Below, piece by piece: positions 1 through 12,884 of a DNA stretch of 64,000 nucleotides (position 1 is its first letter; each line of letters starts with the position of its first letter). The translations under genes were made by a program, and so were the position numbers. The notes under the pieces were generated by a model, which saw only the letters and a list, made by a program, of their open reading frames with translations, had not been told where the DNA came from and ran no database searches. The stretch is from Gnetum montanum. Its lineage: Eukaryota; Streptophyta; Gnetopsida; Gnetales; Gnetaceae. The stretch spans positions 76,854 to 140,853 of the forward strand of contig MNCI01028452.1 of the NCBI GenBank assembly GCA_015680685.1. Reading direction: 5' to 3'.

Positions 1-3000
1 ATTTTTCTGCTTATTTCCATTGAATCTTGCTCTATTTCTAGTTTTCTTGTGGAACTATCTCTTTCTTTGGGGAAAATTAGGAGTAGATTGCGGAGTTGTG
101 CTCAAATGTTTTTGCAAAATTTTATTTGTTACAAGTAGGTATTATAAGGACCGCGTAGACTAGGCAGTTGAAAAAAATAGGAAATTTTCAACAACTCACA
201 GTACTTGGCAAAGTTGACTGAATCTCTTTAAATTAAGTCATTTGTAGTTCACATACAACGCAATCGTTACATTTCTCACAACCGCATGCCGCAATAGCAC
301 ACACATATACTCACATTAACTACTGAGTTTATTTGGAGGTATCTGGGCCTTGGTGTTGCCAGAGATCAGCAAGCACCTAAATCCTGTTCGAGGACACTCA
401 TTGGCGGTCGCATCCCAAACGATCGCCAACAATATCATTTTATTCTCTTTTTGAATCATTATCAAGTTTGAAGTTAATACTTGAAACAACATGCCAAATT
501 CTACTAGCTCATAAGATAATTCTCATTCTTTGTTCCTAAGTCTTTATATTTCTTCATCGTGAGCTTTTGCAAGTTTGTAACTATAGTCTTGCTTATTAAA
601 GACCTCAAGAGACATTTAATTTCTTCTTCTTTCAATGTCATATTGTATAGAGAATTGGTCACATATTTAACATTTTCATTCTTGTTCTTCCTCATAAATT
701 CTTATTCATTACTTGATATCATGCCTTCTTCTTGCTCTAATACCACGTTAACTTTCAATGCAATATCATTCAAAAGTGCTTCACAAAGATTCATAATACA
801 TCAAGATCTTTGGTAAAGCAATTTCGTAATTACCAAACATTTTTAATTCCAATAGCTTTCTTTTATAATCTATTATTCTTGGATCCTTTAGTCATAATAG
901 TTTATTCCTTAATTATGAGCAACTATACTTTTCTTCTTTCTTTCTTTCTTTATTACTTATAGTGATACATACTGACTTGGTACTTGCCAAACCTTTAACA
1001 CACCAAAGGATTATGACTCATCATAATTGACACAACACTTCATTATGATTTGTAACACACAATCAGAAGTAACTCAATTCTTATTACAATTCATAATAAT
1101 GATTAATCTTACAAATTGTAACACACTCGTATGACTTGACAGGCTTAACTGAACAATAGTGTCTTACAAATCAAGATAATGTATGAATTCCTATTTAACA
1201 TGTCTCTGGTAATTTGAATCATAAACTAGGAGGATAAGCTATTTGAGATTTTTAGCAAAAGAGGAGAAATACATCTTTATTATCAAAGATATTTTTAGCT
1301 ATAATTCTTACCTTTCCCAAAATTTTGGCTAACTCTTGAAGATATCTCTTGGAAGAAAGAAGTTTAAATATCTAAATTAATATTATGTAGGAGATATCTC
1401 TAGTGATTATGACTTGTTGTAACCTGTAAACATAAATTACAACCTCATTGCAACTCGTAGGGCAACATATTAATGAAAAACACTGGAAACTAAAAATTTT
1501 GGCTTTAATTATAAACTATGATAAACTATGATCTACAATGCAAATTGTTACTAACTATGACTTATAATTAGTATGTTGTTGCTTACCTAACTATAGAAAA
1601 ACATAGAAATGACTTTAAAAAAACTACCAAACTTAAGCACACAACTCCTACTACTCCTAGGGTAGATTAAGGATTAGGATTATCTTAAGAAGGCAAGTTG
1701 CCATCATCATGACCATTTGATTTCATAAGAAATCTATAGCTTTGTACCCAACTTAATCTATCTTTAGCTTCATACATATCGAGGGAAACAAGATTTGTTC
1801 TTTTTTCATTTTGTTTCTTTTGGTTTTTGTTTTGTTTTGTTCTATTTTGCATTATTATTTCTAAAACCAATGCTTTGTTGCTTTATTCATTCTAGCCCTC
1901 TATATATGAATTCCAATCTGTATTTGTTTCAAATCTATAAGTTTGTCATATTATAAAAGAAATCTAAATTGCTAGATTTTATATTTCATTTCATTTATTA
2001 TTGTGTTGTATTTTGACTTAAGGGCTAGTAATCACATTGTGACAAATCCCACATTGTTCTTTCCCTACAAGATTAGTTGTATAATGGATTCTTATAAGAA
2101 CTACACAATGCCAACCTATGGTTTGATGGATGTGTCACCAAAGTAAACCCTACATTGTACTTAAAGTCTTGTAAAGGTTGTTGTTTCCTTAAATCATAGT
2201 TTGAAGGAATACATTTGAAGGTATGTGGGTACCTACCCTATAAGTTTAGACTATCAATGTTAGGGAACCATGTTATTTGGTGAGTTTGTTACATTATAGT
2301 TTTTATTTTAAATTAATTTTTAGTTTCTTTTGTTTTCCTACTAATTGAGTTTGAACTTATTCATCCTTCAATAAGTTTTTCGTTCCTTAGATGATATATC
2401 ATTTGAAACATCTTTAAAAATGCAAGGTATGAATGACACAAGGATTGTCTTTTTCAAGTTTGAATGTTGATAATGATAATAAAAATAAGGATGTCTAAAT
2501 GGAGGAATGTATCAAAGAAACTATAGATCCTTAGTATCTAATAATAGATTACTTTGAAAGATAAGAAGGTAAAATTCTTAACCTAAACCCACTTGGATAT
2601 AGGTAGCAATGGTAAGAGGCTCAAGCTAACGTAATAAAAGTTTTTGGGGGTGTTGGAACCCAAAATAATTGAAACATAAGTACACTTTAAGATTTATAAA
2701 AGTTCATAACTCAATGCTACCTAGTAGAATTAAACCTATGACCTAGGGTTAGCAAGCCAAGACTGGTACCACTAGGCTAGCACCTCATTATTGTCCTCCA
2801 AGTTTTAGATGAAAAGCAAGGTAGAATTAGCATTATTTATAATGGCGATGAAAATTTTAAAGGTTGCTTCAAACTATTTAGGGGAGATGACTATTTCATT
2901 AAGCCTAACTAGGCTCTCAATGTTAGGCATCATAACATCTAATTATTATTTACCTTTAAGTTTGAGATAATATTTTTTTCAGTGAGAAATGAAGCTATGT

Positions 3001-4549
3001 TTTCCACACTTTCATGTCTCTTTGCAACAAGGACATAGCACATTCTCACAAGGTACATTGCAGGTTCAAGGCCTTCCTCGATTTTAAAATAACAATTAAC
3101 TAACTTTATAATAAAAGACTCTCATTATCCTTGAGAGTTATGGTTAGAATAAAATTTTTAAGTATAATAAATAAAAAGAACATAGCAGGTGCTAATTTCT
3201 TATTTGTATCTTTCCTTTAAACCCACCTTCCACATCTTGCTGTCATTACTCTTTTCTTCGGAGCACTTGTGTAGGATTTTTCATTCCGTAGCAGCATCTT
3301 TTCATAACCGCATTGTTCATGGCCTTATCCTTGACCTTCGTGGGTCTCATCACTGTACCTATCCTTGCACAAAATAATTTTCATCATCCAGAAATATGCT
3401 CAGGCATTTCACCAATTGAAATTATTGAATGGAAAAGATGAAGTATAAATCCTTTTAAAATCTCTAAGTATCGCATAGAAGCATTAGATCGGAGCACTCA
3501 AGCCATTATTAACCTGATGCCTTTTGTTATTCTGCTTAGTCGCCGCTACCAAAAAGGAAATTAACTTCAAATATGATACAATAAAAACGTCTTCAAGAAA
3601 GAACAAACATATTATACGCAGATCTTTAGGACGAGGCAAAACAATAACCTATTACGTGCTGTCATGTTTAAGGGCAAGTGATGTATAAAAGGTGTCCGTT
3701 CGAAAAAATTTTCCATAGTGCACCGGTGCGCTGCCATCTCTTTATCCACAACCAACCAAAGGTGCTCAAATTTTCCATGATTTGATCCATGTCAATGTAA
3801 TGCGTATTTCATCTGTATTCATTCCATTCCACTGTCTTGTGCGGAATCCTGCCACATGATCCATCGTTCTGTTGCTCCATTTACATTTAGATGCAATGTA
3901 TGCTGGGAATGGGATACACCTAATTTCAAAAGATTTTTATCATACCCGTTCTACTGGTTCTACAATTAACAATTTTCAAAGCCTAGTAACAATAACTTTT
4001 AGAACAACTCTAAACTATATTTTTCAAAGTATTTTTCAACTTTAAGTATCAGGCTTAATTTTTCTCTGGGTAAAATCATGAAAGCAGTGACTACCAACAG
4101 TACAAATGCCTCTTCAATAATATATAGAAAAACTTTATCACAAACATCACCCAGTACTCCCCTACTTTTCATAGAAAACTACCCATATATAAAATTTTGG
4201 CTAAATTGAGGTTGCCCTTGTATAATTCACATTCAAAATTATAAAACCAAGATAAGTCAAGGCTCAAGCAAATATGCACTATGTAGCTTGAGGAAAGCAC
4301 GAAAAATTTAAAATAGCAAGTCGTATTGAAATGAAATAAACAAGGATAAAGATAACAAGGATTAAATGCCTCTTTCATTCCCATGTACCATTGTTATTCT
4401 CTTACCCAAATCAAAGGGGAAAAGCAATCACTGTTTTTTATATACTCATGTTTATGATATACTCATGTTTATGGGTGGGTACTGGGTCCAACCCTAAGCA
4501 TTGGCTTTTCCTTAGGCACAACACAATCCTAATCATGGGACCATAGACA
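1..4549. other. AT-rich intergenic DNA, no gene recognised
   Basis: This stretch is AT-rich with short, scattered open frames and no recognisable domain. A weak minus-strand frame at about 494-790 reads lysine- and glutamate-rich, but it has no family signature and an in-frame stop. A TATA-like string lies at about 3683 with no convincing coding sequence after it. The segment forms the left flank of the 20-kb retrotransposon. Apart from the SINE-like relic listed separately I see nothing that can be annotated. Confidence 0.6.
2640..2786 (-). mobile_element. tRNA-derived SINE-like relic (or tRNA pseudogene)
   Basis: Read on the minus strand from about 2786, the sequence resembles a tRNA head. 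An A-box-like string TAGCCTAGTGG lies at 2779-2769 and a B-box-like string GGTTTAATTC at 2736-2727. Their spacing of about 43 nt is that of the internal RNA polymerase III promoter in tRNAs. A further ~90 bp of non-tRNA sequence follows. The acceptor ends do not pair well, so it is not a functional tRNA. The right end of the unit is not defined. Confidence 0.4.
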
Positions 4550-5067
4550 CGTGAGAATGAATAGGGATGCACCCCAATAGTTATACAACACACCTTTATA
4601 TGGTCCATCAAATTCATGACTTGTCTATCCTCATATTCTAGTCACCTTGTGCATGCATGCCTGGTATCTCCTCTCAATTATTTCATCCAATGTGTGCCTC
4701 TTCTCAAATGGACCCTCTTCCTACTACTACCACTTGAATCTAATCCGTATATTTTGGAATATCTTGACAGTGTTCATAATTCAACAATTCAAACTTCAAA
4801 GAGAGTGAAGGTGAGCGATCAAGTGAAGGATTTCCTGGATCACAAGAGTGACAAGACAAATGCAACATGGCATCACCAAACTAAAACCAGTTGTCTCAGA
4901 TATTTATCAATGCCACTTCAATTCAAAGTTCAGACATACAAGTTGCATATAGAGTTCTGGGTCATACAAAGACCTATCACTGCCCTCTTTGCACAAAGAA
5001 GGATTTTCTTTGAATCCTCAAGGAGATGTGACTCAATAGAAAGGATTTTTTCAAGAAAACAAAAGTG
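4550..5067. repeat. Left copy of ~517-bp direct repeat flanking element 1
   Basis: This segment is repeated in direct orientation immediately outside the right LTR at 24990-25512. By eye there are about 30 differences in ~510 bp (roughly 94% identity). It is not part of the LTR: it is absent from the inner side of both LTRs. Its position exactly at the two outer edges of the element is that of a target-site duplication, but about a hundred times longer than the usual 5 bp. An open frame at 4616-5125 crosses it, but I recognise no family in it. Confidence 0.8.
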
Positions 5068-7316
5068 TGATGTTCGAAAATGTTGGTGGTTGGAAAACCA
5101 AGAGGTTATTGAGTGTACAGCCTAACCCTGGATCCATGTGAGGGCCATGCTGGAGAAAACGAAAACAGGGTGCCCTGAATAGTTCGGTTGATCAGTAGGG
5201 ACTTATGTGGTGTATAATAACCGTATGCAAATAGTAATTTTAAAACATAACACGCTGAGATTGAAACAGAAGAAAGTGTGGGGTGCACAACAATAGAAAC
5301 ACGTCAAAGTATGTAATCGTGACAATAAACATGAACAAGTGTACAAAAATGCAACATATACATTGTCCCAAAAACAGAATGAGAGTTTAGGTGAGAGAGT
5401 GCACCACCCCAAAATCAAGAGATCTGATCTTTGTTTGGCTGATGAGTGTGTACAACTGGTATGTAGTATTGGACAAGCACAGTTAACAATGGAATGATAT
5501 GGTCACAGCTCCTAGACTATTGCCACTGGGACGTTAACAGGAACTGATGAGCCTGTCCTTGCTGAGTTAAGAACTGCTATGCTAGGTTGAAGAGAGATCC
5601 AAGAAGTGGTACTGTTAGGATTTGCTATTCATCAACCTTTTGTTCGACAATATCTTTGTCAAAGATAACTGCCAGAAGCCGCTTGCCAAAAGCCAACCAC
5701 TAAGAAAAAAGCCAACCCTTTGAACATTGTTTGTTGAGGTATTTATAGAGCCAAGAGTGGGAGGAAGGCGTGGTTTGGAGACCATGTGTCTTGGGTCCCA
5801 CATAACTTGAACATGGAGGTGTCACGTTGGCGTGTTACGCTCAAAGTGTGGTGCTATGCTAATGTGCTACGTTGAGTGGAACGAGGATGGAAATGGAACA
5901 CCTGCCAAGCTATGACCATACCATTCAAACTACATGTGCCAGAATCCAAGAAACTCCCACATTTTTACAAAAAATGCTCATGACGAATGCAAAGTGGAAC
6001 CTATGCTTCAGGACTATGTCTTTCCCTTTCTTATGATTAAGGTCAAGTGTAGAGACAATTTTAGGGATCAACAAGGGATGCAAAAACAAAGCAAAGTACT
6101 GAACTTATCTATCGAGGAGATGCTGGAGTAGAGATGACTGTCACCAACCGAGTTTTGGAACTTCTAACTATGTTTTGAAGCTTCTCCATGAGTGTTACGC
6201 CATCTACGTTGCTTAGCGTAGCGTGAACACTTTGCTTACTACACTATGCCACGCTAGGTAGCGTAGTGCAACGTAGTACTCCTCTTTTGTTTGAATTTTG
6301 TCCAGATAACTGAAAATATCATTCTAACACTTGGTCAGGCAAGCAACTTCAGCAATTGACAACCTTGCTTTTCATGTTGAAAGGTCCTAGGACTCTCTGA
6401 TTTCATCCTTGGGACACTTTTGGACTTTGGGTCCTTGTTACGCTGTGCTATGCTGTGTAGCATAGCATAGCGTAGCAGTCGATCTATCATGAATTTGAGT
6501 TAGAACCTGCAATGCTTTGTCAGGAGACTTTGATTGAGACCTGAGGGTGAAGTGGGATAGGCAGTCTTGAAGGTCAAAGCATGGCCAAGTGCAATTCTTT
6601 TGCTAGAATAGCTTGCGAAAGATTTTCTTGCATTGTCACCCTAATATGCTATGTAGCGTAGCATAGTGTAGCACCTAGTTTTGCCTAAATTCTGCATTAC
6701 TTTGCAAGTGTTCTATTGTGGGATCTTGGCCATGTCCTAAGGTCAAAGTAGAACAAGCAATTTTTCATGGTCAAGACATGGGAAATTATGTTTACTTCGT
6801 CCAAACAATTTGAGTGGAGATATTGTCACATTAGAACCCTGCTACACTGTGTAGCGTAGCACAACGTAGCACTCAAATGGAGATGATTTCTGATGAAATT
6901 TGCCACATTCTCCTATGTCATGCTGATCATGCTTCAAGGATGAAGCGAGGCAGGCATCTTCAAAGGCTGAACCATTGCCAACTGCACCTTTCAGGTTTGA
7001 TCCATCACTTGAGCAAGTTTCAGTCACCATGTGGCCTGCTATGTTGTGCAGTGTACCAAGCATCTTAGAAAATTTGTTGAACTATTTTGGCCATCCTGAA
7101 CACTTTCGACAACTCCTAGCATGGTCTCTTCAATGCTCTATTTGTACGAACTGGCTCTGCAACTGGGCACTACATTGACTGTGGTGAAGAGCATAGTAGG
7201 CACACTCAAACACAACCTTGTAGGCATTAGGACCTCCAGGGTGTCAAACCATTTGAGTAGTCCATCATGGCACTACATCTAGAGAATCATGATAGCCCAA
7301 AATTGATGGTGGTTCA
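5068..7316 (-). repeat. 3' LTR of element 1
   Basis: The LTR is 2249 bp, aligns along its whole length with 22735-24989, and is bounded TG...CA. In element orientation a TATA box CTATAAAT lies at 5749-5741, so U3 is about 1.55 kb. It carries repeated imperfect palindromes of the GCTACGC/GCGTAGC type near 5830, 6190-6270, 6440, 6645 and 6840. Divergence from the other LTR is roughly 5-13% depending on the segment, so the insertion is not recent. Confidence 0.9.
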
Positions 7317-7334
7317 CTAACCCCTCTTTGTTGA
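7317..7334 (-). other. Polypurine tract of element 1
   Basis: On the minus strand the sequence AACAAAGAGGGG lies just upstream of the 3' LTR start. The same tract, CAACAAAGAGGGG, occupies the equivalent place in element 2 at about 62256. This is the expected plus-strand primer site for reverse transcription. Confidence 0.8.
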
Positions 7335-8728
7335 TATCTAGAGGATTTTCCCAAGAGATGTTGACAAAGAATACGAAACACAATGAAGGACAAAATGCTA
7401 ACATTGTTCTTTAGTGCCTACTTAGATGATGCTTCGCTATGTTTGAGAGTGCTTGGAGGGTAATGTAAGATAGGGGACAAGGGATGGATTTGAGGAAATA
7501 GGGTCAGGGAAGAAATAAATGTAGAATGCGACACCATGAAAATTGTTTCCATAGTGCGATCCCTTGTTGGAATGCTTATGAGGAAGTTAGCACACATGGG
7601 TGTCTTTCTCTTTGGATCTCGACCTCTCATTGGAGTGCTTAGAGATGGTCGATCTATAGCTGAAACGATTGCAAAGTAGCTATCGTGCCATTTGTTTTGG
7701 GCACTTGTCCTTGTTTTTGCATACTCATACCCATTCAAAGGTAACCATATCATCGTTGTAGGATAGGTGTTTCCTCCATGGGATAAATTGTGTTACATCC
7801 ACGTGGGGCTTTGACCAGCCTACAAAGGCTTCCTGTAGGACATGTTGTGTTATGTCCATCATGGGCTAGGCGGTTGAGCATGGGAAAGGGTTTCATGTGC
7901 ATGTGAGAAGTAGAGCTTATAAGGATAGGAAATGGAGGTCAAGTTGGCTAAAGGGAGAGTAGGATATGCACTTTCAAGTAGCTAGGCTAATCAAAGCAGG
8001 TACTTCAGAATAATGTAGTGTCTCGCTCTCATGGTGGAACGCATTTTTAAATGAAACCATCTTGGCTTTTATCCTGCAAATGCAAAAGAGAGAAAACTAG
8101 AAAAAACAACCATCGAGTGAAGTGAGGGCAAGGTCTAGTTTTCTTGGGACATTGCCAAGGTGGCAAGTGTTGTCTCTGACATGTGCGATGTCAAGATCAG
8201 GAAGGACAGTGCAAGCTTTGGCAATGGTAGGTTGAAAAGCTTCAGTGGCCATGCTGGAAGTAAGCATTGAAGAGGCAAGGAGCAATGGTAATGCAGGTGC
8301 TCAGGAATTCCTACCAAAGGCAAGTGTCATGAATTCCAAATGCAAAGTGAGAAGCCTAGCGGCTAAATGCTATTTCAGACTCTGATGATGGTGAGGGTTG
8401 GAGGATGCCAAGACTGTGGCTATGCCATAGTTCTTTTGGGACTCTAGTAGGGAGTGCTGACGATGGGAGCTATGACCAAACTAATTGGTGATGGTAGAAA
8501 TAGCTCCAAAAGGTTAGCAAGATGCTAAATAGCATCTCTAGAAGATCAACAAGATGCCAGGGATGGTGACGCTACATGTGTTCCAAATGGCTTTTCCTTG
8601 ATGACATAAACTTCATCCTGGAATTGCCACGTCCTGCCCCATCTTGCCTAGGAAGCTCCAAGATATGCACACTTGCTTGTTCACAAGGTCACATGTGTGA
8701 GCTAGGGGGTGTTCCACTATGAACCCAA
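7335..8728 (-). other. 3' untranslated segment of element 1
   Basis: This noncoding stretch lies between the polypurine tract and the repeat tract downstream of integrase. Part of it (about 8400-8600) aligns in element orientation with the left arm of the inverted repeat in element 2 near 60940-61160, confirming common descent. No coding capacity is recognised. Confidence 0.6.
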
Positions 8729-9063
8729 TTTTAGGTCTTGGTAGACTGTTGGATGTGCTAGTTTAAGGTCCCAGTAGACTGTGATGTGCCAATTTAAGGT
8801 CCTAGCATACTAATGTGTTAGTTTAAGGTTCCAGCAGACTACTGTGCTAGTTCAACATCATAGCGGATGGAGGATGGCCAGTTTAAGGTCATAACAGACC
8901 ATGATGTGGGTGCTAGTTTTATGTCATGGCCCAAGGATAATCTGTGGGTGCTAGTTTTATGTCATGGCCCAAAGGCATGTTGTGCTAGTTTAACATCATA
9001 GCAGACGTTCTGTGCCAGTTTTATGTCATAGTGGATGATCTGTGCTAGTTTTACATTGTAGCA
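8729..9063 (-). repeat. Degenerate tandem repeat downstream of integrase
   Basis: About eight or nine variants of a ~30-45 bp unit occur with core TAGTTTAAGGTC or TAGTTTTATGTCAT followed by an AGCAGAC-type tail. The same repeat occupies the same place after integrase in element 2 (60421-60795). Related units also border the antisense-gene block. Confidence 0.7.
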
Positions 9064-9107
9064 GAAAATTTACTTACCTTTCTTTATATTCAACACATTC
9101 TTACATG

Positions 9108-10290
9108 TTAATCATAGTATGGCTTTAGGTACAAATGATTGAAGGGATTTGGGAATTCGTTGCCATCTATGTCAGCTAGTTTGAATGCCCCATTGACATA
9201 GGCTTTTGTAACTACAAAGGGGCCTTCCTAGTTGGCTGAAAATTTGCTCACAGGTTCACGAATGGCCTTGAGGACTAAGTCCCCCTTTTTGGTTGGTCGT
9301 TGGTGTAGATTGTAGTGATGTTTCTGCTGTTTCTTGTCTTGGTACCACTTGATGTGGTTAAGCGTTTGGATGTGCTCTTCCTTCATAGAGTCAAGATCAA
9401 TGATTCTTGACTCATTGTTTTGCATCTCATCCATGACATTTGAAAGGATCATTTGAAGTGACAAGACCTGCAATTCAAGAGGTAACACTACTTCAGACCC
9501 GTATGCAAGACTATATGGGGTCTTACCTATAGCGATCCTACATGTCGTGTGATAAGCCCAAAGCATGTAGAGGATTTACTCGTGCCATCGCCTCTTGCTA
9601 CTACTAAGCATCCTTTTCAAAAGGTTGATGATGAATTTATTGGTAGCCTCTGCTTAGCCATTTTCCTAGGGGTAATATGATGATGAGAAAGAATGTTTGA
9701 TACTGAGGCTTTTGCAAAAGGCTTTGGTTTCTGCGCTACTAAATTGTGGTCCATTTTCGGTAATGATAGTCATGGGAAGGCCAAACTGTGTAACTATATT
9801 GTTTAGCATGAACTTGCAAACTTGTTGGGACGTGGTCTTTTTGAGAGGAATAGCTTCTACCCATTTTGTAAAATATTCAGTTGCGGTAATAATGAAACTA
9901 TGCCCTGTAGAAGACTTAGGTGTAATGGGTCCTATGATGTCTAGTCCCCAACATTTGAAAAGCCATGTGATCTGTGTGGTATGTAATTTAGTAGGTGATA
10001 CATGTATAATGTTCCCATGGCATTGATATACATTGCATGTCCTTACCTTGGCAATGTAGTTGCATTCCATGTAAGGCCAGTAGTAGCCTAGACATCTAAT
10101 TTTTGCTAACATTGCCCTAGGAGCTATGTGTCCTCCACACAATCCCTCATGGACTTCATTAACAATTTTTTGTGCTTCATCACCACTAACACAAGCTAGC
10201 AATATCCCATCATAAGAGCATCTGCATAAAGCACTATCTCCTATTAGGACATATTGTCATGCTCATTTTTGTACTACATCCTTTTGAGCA
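9108..10290 (-). pseudogene. Integrase of element 1 (broken)
   Basis: The integrase inserts the element cDNA into host DNA. Reading leftward, an HHCC zinc-binding N-terminus is visible (HEGLCGGH ... CNVYQCHG), then the catalytic core with CWGLDIIGPI holding the first aspartate. The second acidic position reads TENGPQF where DNGPQF is usual, so aspartate is replaced by glutamate. The region around the final catalytic glutamate is split by stops. The C-terminal part contains GDLVLKAI and ends KPYYD at 9111, followed by a TAA stop at 9108. The polyprotein thus ends here with no chromodomain. Identification as gypsy integrase is firm; the lineage comes from the neighbouring second RNase H. Confidence 0.9.
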
Positions 10291-10352
10291 GGTGTCAGGT
10301 TGTGTGGAGGTTCACTGTGTTGAAGGTATGTCTTAATGTTGTTAGACCATTC

Positions 10353-11290
10353 CTAAGTATCCATTGCTCTCACTAATGTGATGTGTGCTATGTAAATAAT
10401 GGGATTAGTGCATTCCACTATTGAAGTGGGCAAAGTAGCAAACATATGTGATGGAATGCTTAGTGCTAATGTGGATAATGCATTTGCTATAGTGTTTTCA
10501 CTGTGGGGCACATGTTGGACGTCTAGGGTTGCAAATTGCTTTAGCAAGTACTTGGCCAATTCATAGTAAGGTTGTAGATGCTATGCTTTGTAAGCATATA
10601 CCTCTATAACTTGGTTAATGACTAATTGCAAGTCACCTCGAATTGCTAAGCTTTGGATCCCCAACTCCCAGGCTGCTAGGATGCCCAGAAGAAGACCCTT
10701 GTATTCTGCTACATTGTTTGTGCAAAGGAATGTGAAGTGATATGCGAAAGGTTAGATATCACTAGAGGGGAATGTGAGAATAGCAGTGGCAATACCACCT
10801 TGTATATTTGAAGCCCCATCAAAGTGGAGAATGGCTTTGAAGTCTATTGGTACTGGGCTTATGCTATTAACATGTTCATCTGGGAGCTCAGGTTCTATCA
10901 CTGCTTGGTCATTGATAGGCGAGGCTATAAGTTGCATAGCTATTGCTTGACCTTTTATAGATGGTTCTGCTACATAGTGTAGGTCAAATTCCATGGTTAT
11001 GGCCTTCCATCGGGCTATCCTACTACTTTAGTATATGTTGGTTGTAATAGCCCGAAGTATGTTATTCTTGCAAATAATGTTTACTTGGCTATGACACAAG
11101 TAATGCCTCCATTTCTTAAGTGCAAATACTAAAGCGAGAAAATTTTTCTCTACTTCGTTGTATTTGGCTTCATAAGCTATCAAGGCATGACTCAGGTAAT
11201 AGATAGGGATTTCAAAACTATCATTCCTCTTTTGTCAAAGCAAGGTAGCAATAGACATGTTTGAGGTGGCAAGGTAAATGTAAAATAGCT
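10353..11290 (-). pseudogene. RNase H plus archaeal-type RNase H of element 1 (broken)
   Basis: Two RNase H domains lie between RT and integrase. The first (about 11290-11000) has the gypsy signature around KYNEVEKNFLALVFALKKW. The second (about 10880-10440) has LHFDGAS, then TNNVAEYKGLLLGILAAWEL, a GD-QLV motif and a conserved HVPHSEN-ANALSTLAL tail. This is the archaeal-type RNase H (aRH) typical of the plant Tat lineage. It removes RNA from RNA/DNA hybrids during reverse transcription. In-frame stops and small shifts disrupt both domains. Confidence 0.85.
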
Positions 11291-12612
11291 TGTCTCTCTA
11301 TGGAGGATAAACAGTGGGAAGATGGGAAAGCTCTTTCTTTAAGTTATCAAAAGCTTCTTAACATTGGTTTGCCCACTTAAAGCTAACTCCCTTTTTAAGC
11401 AGGTGTTGCATTGGGTGCAATTTGTCAGTTAACCTTGTGATAAATCTTCTTATGAATTGTACCTTGCCCTATAACCCACGCAATTCCTCAAGGTTTGTAG
11501 GTGGTGCTAAGTTAATGATAGCTTTAAATTTATTAGGGTCTACACATATCCCCATTTCCAACACTACAAAGCCTAACATGTGTCTAGTTTTGACTCTGAA
11601 ATACATTTTTCGAGGTTGAGGTGAAGTTCATGCCCACGACATCATTGAAGGACCAAGTTTAGGTCGTTTGCATGATTAGTAGCTTTCTTAGATTTAATGG
11701 CTATATCGTCCACGTAATCATTTAGCTTCTCTAAATGATAATCACTAAAGATGTAATTCATGGCCTGCTAGTATGTCACTTCTACATTTTTTAGCCTAAA
11801 GGATATCATCATGTAGCAGAAGGTTCCCCAAGGGGTCATGAAGGTAGTGGTCAATTCATGTTTTGTATTTATGCGGATTTGGTTGTAGCCTAATAATCCA
11901 TCCATGAAGGATAGTAAGGCATCGCCTGCTATAGTATTGATAAGTTGGTCGATACTAGGCAATGGGAAATCATCCTTAATCGTTGCCTTATTCAAATTCT
12001 AAAAGTCTATACAGATTTGTATACCCCCAATTTTCTTGGACACGACTACAATGTTGGATACCCAATTCGAATAGTCAACTGCTCAAATGAACCTAGCTTG
12101 GTAAAGCTTAGTAATCTTGCCACATACAGCTAAGGCAATCTCTAGTTTAATCTTGCGGGATTTTTATTTGATCACCTTGACATGTGGGTCTAGTATGATA
12201 TTGTGTTGTATGATGCATGGGTCTAAGCTTGACATATCTTCATATGACCATGCAAACACTTTGGAATTGTCATTGAGGACTCTGGAGATGTTTTGTTGAA
12301 CTTGTGACTCTAGCAAAGAGCTAACCTTTAATGTTCTTGCCTCTCCTTTAGATGTAGTCACAGGGATTTCAATAAGGGGTCCTTAGTTACATCCCTAGCT
12401 TCTAAATCTAAGGCCTGGACTAGGTGTTCAGGCCAGTCTAGGGGTATTTCTGAGGATGCTATGTAGGTATTACAAGAGGATGGTTTGAAGTCTACCAACT
12501 CTACATTCAAGTGTCTCATAAACCTACCATGGGGCCCTGTTAAAATTAAGGACGAATGGAGATCATCATGTGTAGTCATTTTTCCAAGCAACCTACAATA
12601 ATAACCAAACAA
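11291..12612 (-). pseudogene. Reverse transcriptase of element 1 (broken)
   Basis: The reverse transcriptase region starts with a pre-RT segment containing FAWSYEDMSSLDPCIIQH (about 12270-12220), a signature seen just upstream of plant gypsy RT. The palm continues with LNKATIKDDFPLPSIDQLI, MDGLLGYNQI and TPWGTFCYMMISF. The catalytic YVDD box is intact at 11716-11705. Several stops (mostly TAG) and at least one frameshift near 11600 disrupt it. In most gypsy elements RT follows protease closely. Here about 6 kb containing an opposite-strand gene separates them. Confidence 0.9.
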
Positions 12613-12690
12613 ACAAAGTTAAGTGATACCTGCTTAAGATAGCAACATGCAATGAAATATATGCAGAGTAATTATGCAATGTTAAAAAGT

Positions 12691-12835
12691 AGCTAGTTTA
12701 AGGTCTTAGCAGACTGCCATTGGGTTTAAAATGTAAAGGGAATGCTAAAATTACTAGTTTAAGGTCATAGTGAACCGTGATTAAGCAACATTGTAAGTTA
12801 GAATTGCCAGTTTAAGGTCGTAGTAGACCATAATT
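12691..12835 (-). repeat. TTTAAGGTC repeat tract on the RT side of the antisense block
   Basis: Three or more copies of a ~50-60 bp unit contain TAGTTTAAGGTC(T/A)TAG and a GCAGAC-like tail. It is related to the tract after integrase (8729-9063) and to a tract at the other end of the block (18120-18320). Confidence 0.6.
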
Positions 12836-12884
12836 GAGCCACATTGTAAAAATAAGGTGAAAATTTTAGTGCATTTACGTGCTA

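Noticed and set aside
494-790. Minus-strand lysine/glutamate-rich frame that might be a coiled-coil gene fragment.
   Set aside because: It is AT-driven composition with an in-frame stop and no flanking exons or recognisable motif.
3010-3070. A GGTTCAAGGCC B-box-like string near 3053 on the plus strand, considered as a second tRNA-derived relic.
   Set aside because: The possible A box (TTGCAACAAGG) fits poorly and the spacing is short; a single B-box match is common by chance.
5203-5418. Minus-strand 71-codon frame repeated at 22871-23086 (LSFCFWDNVYVAFLYT...).
   Set aside because: It is simply the same LTR sequence in both LTRs of element 1, with no domain and no counterpart frame in element 2.
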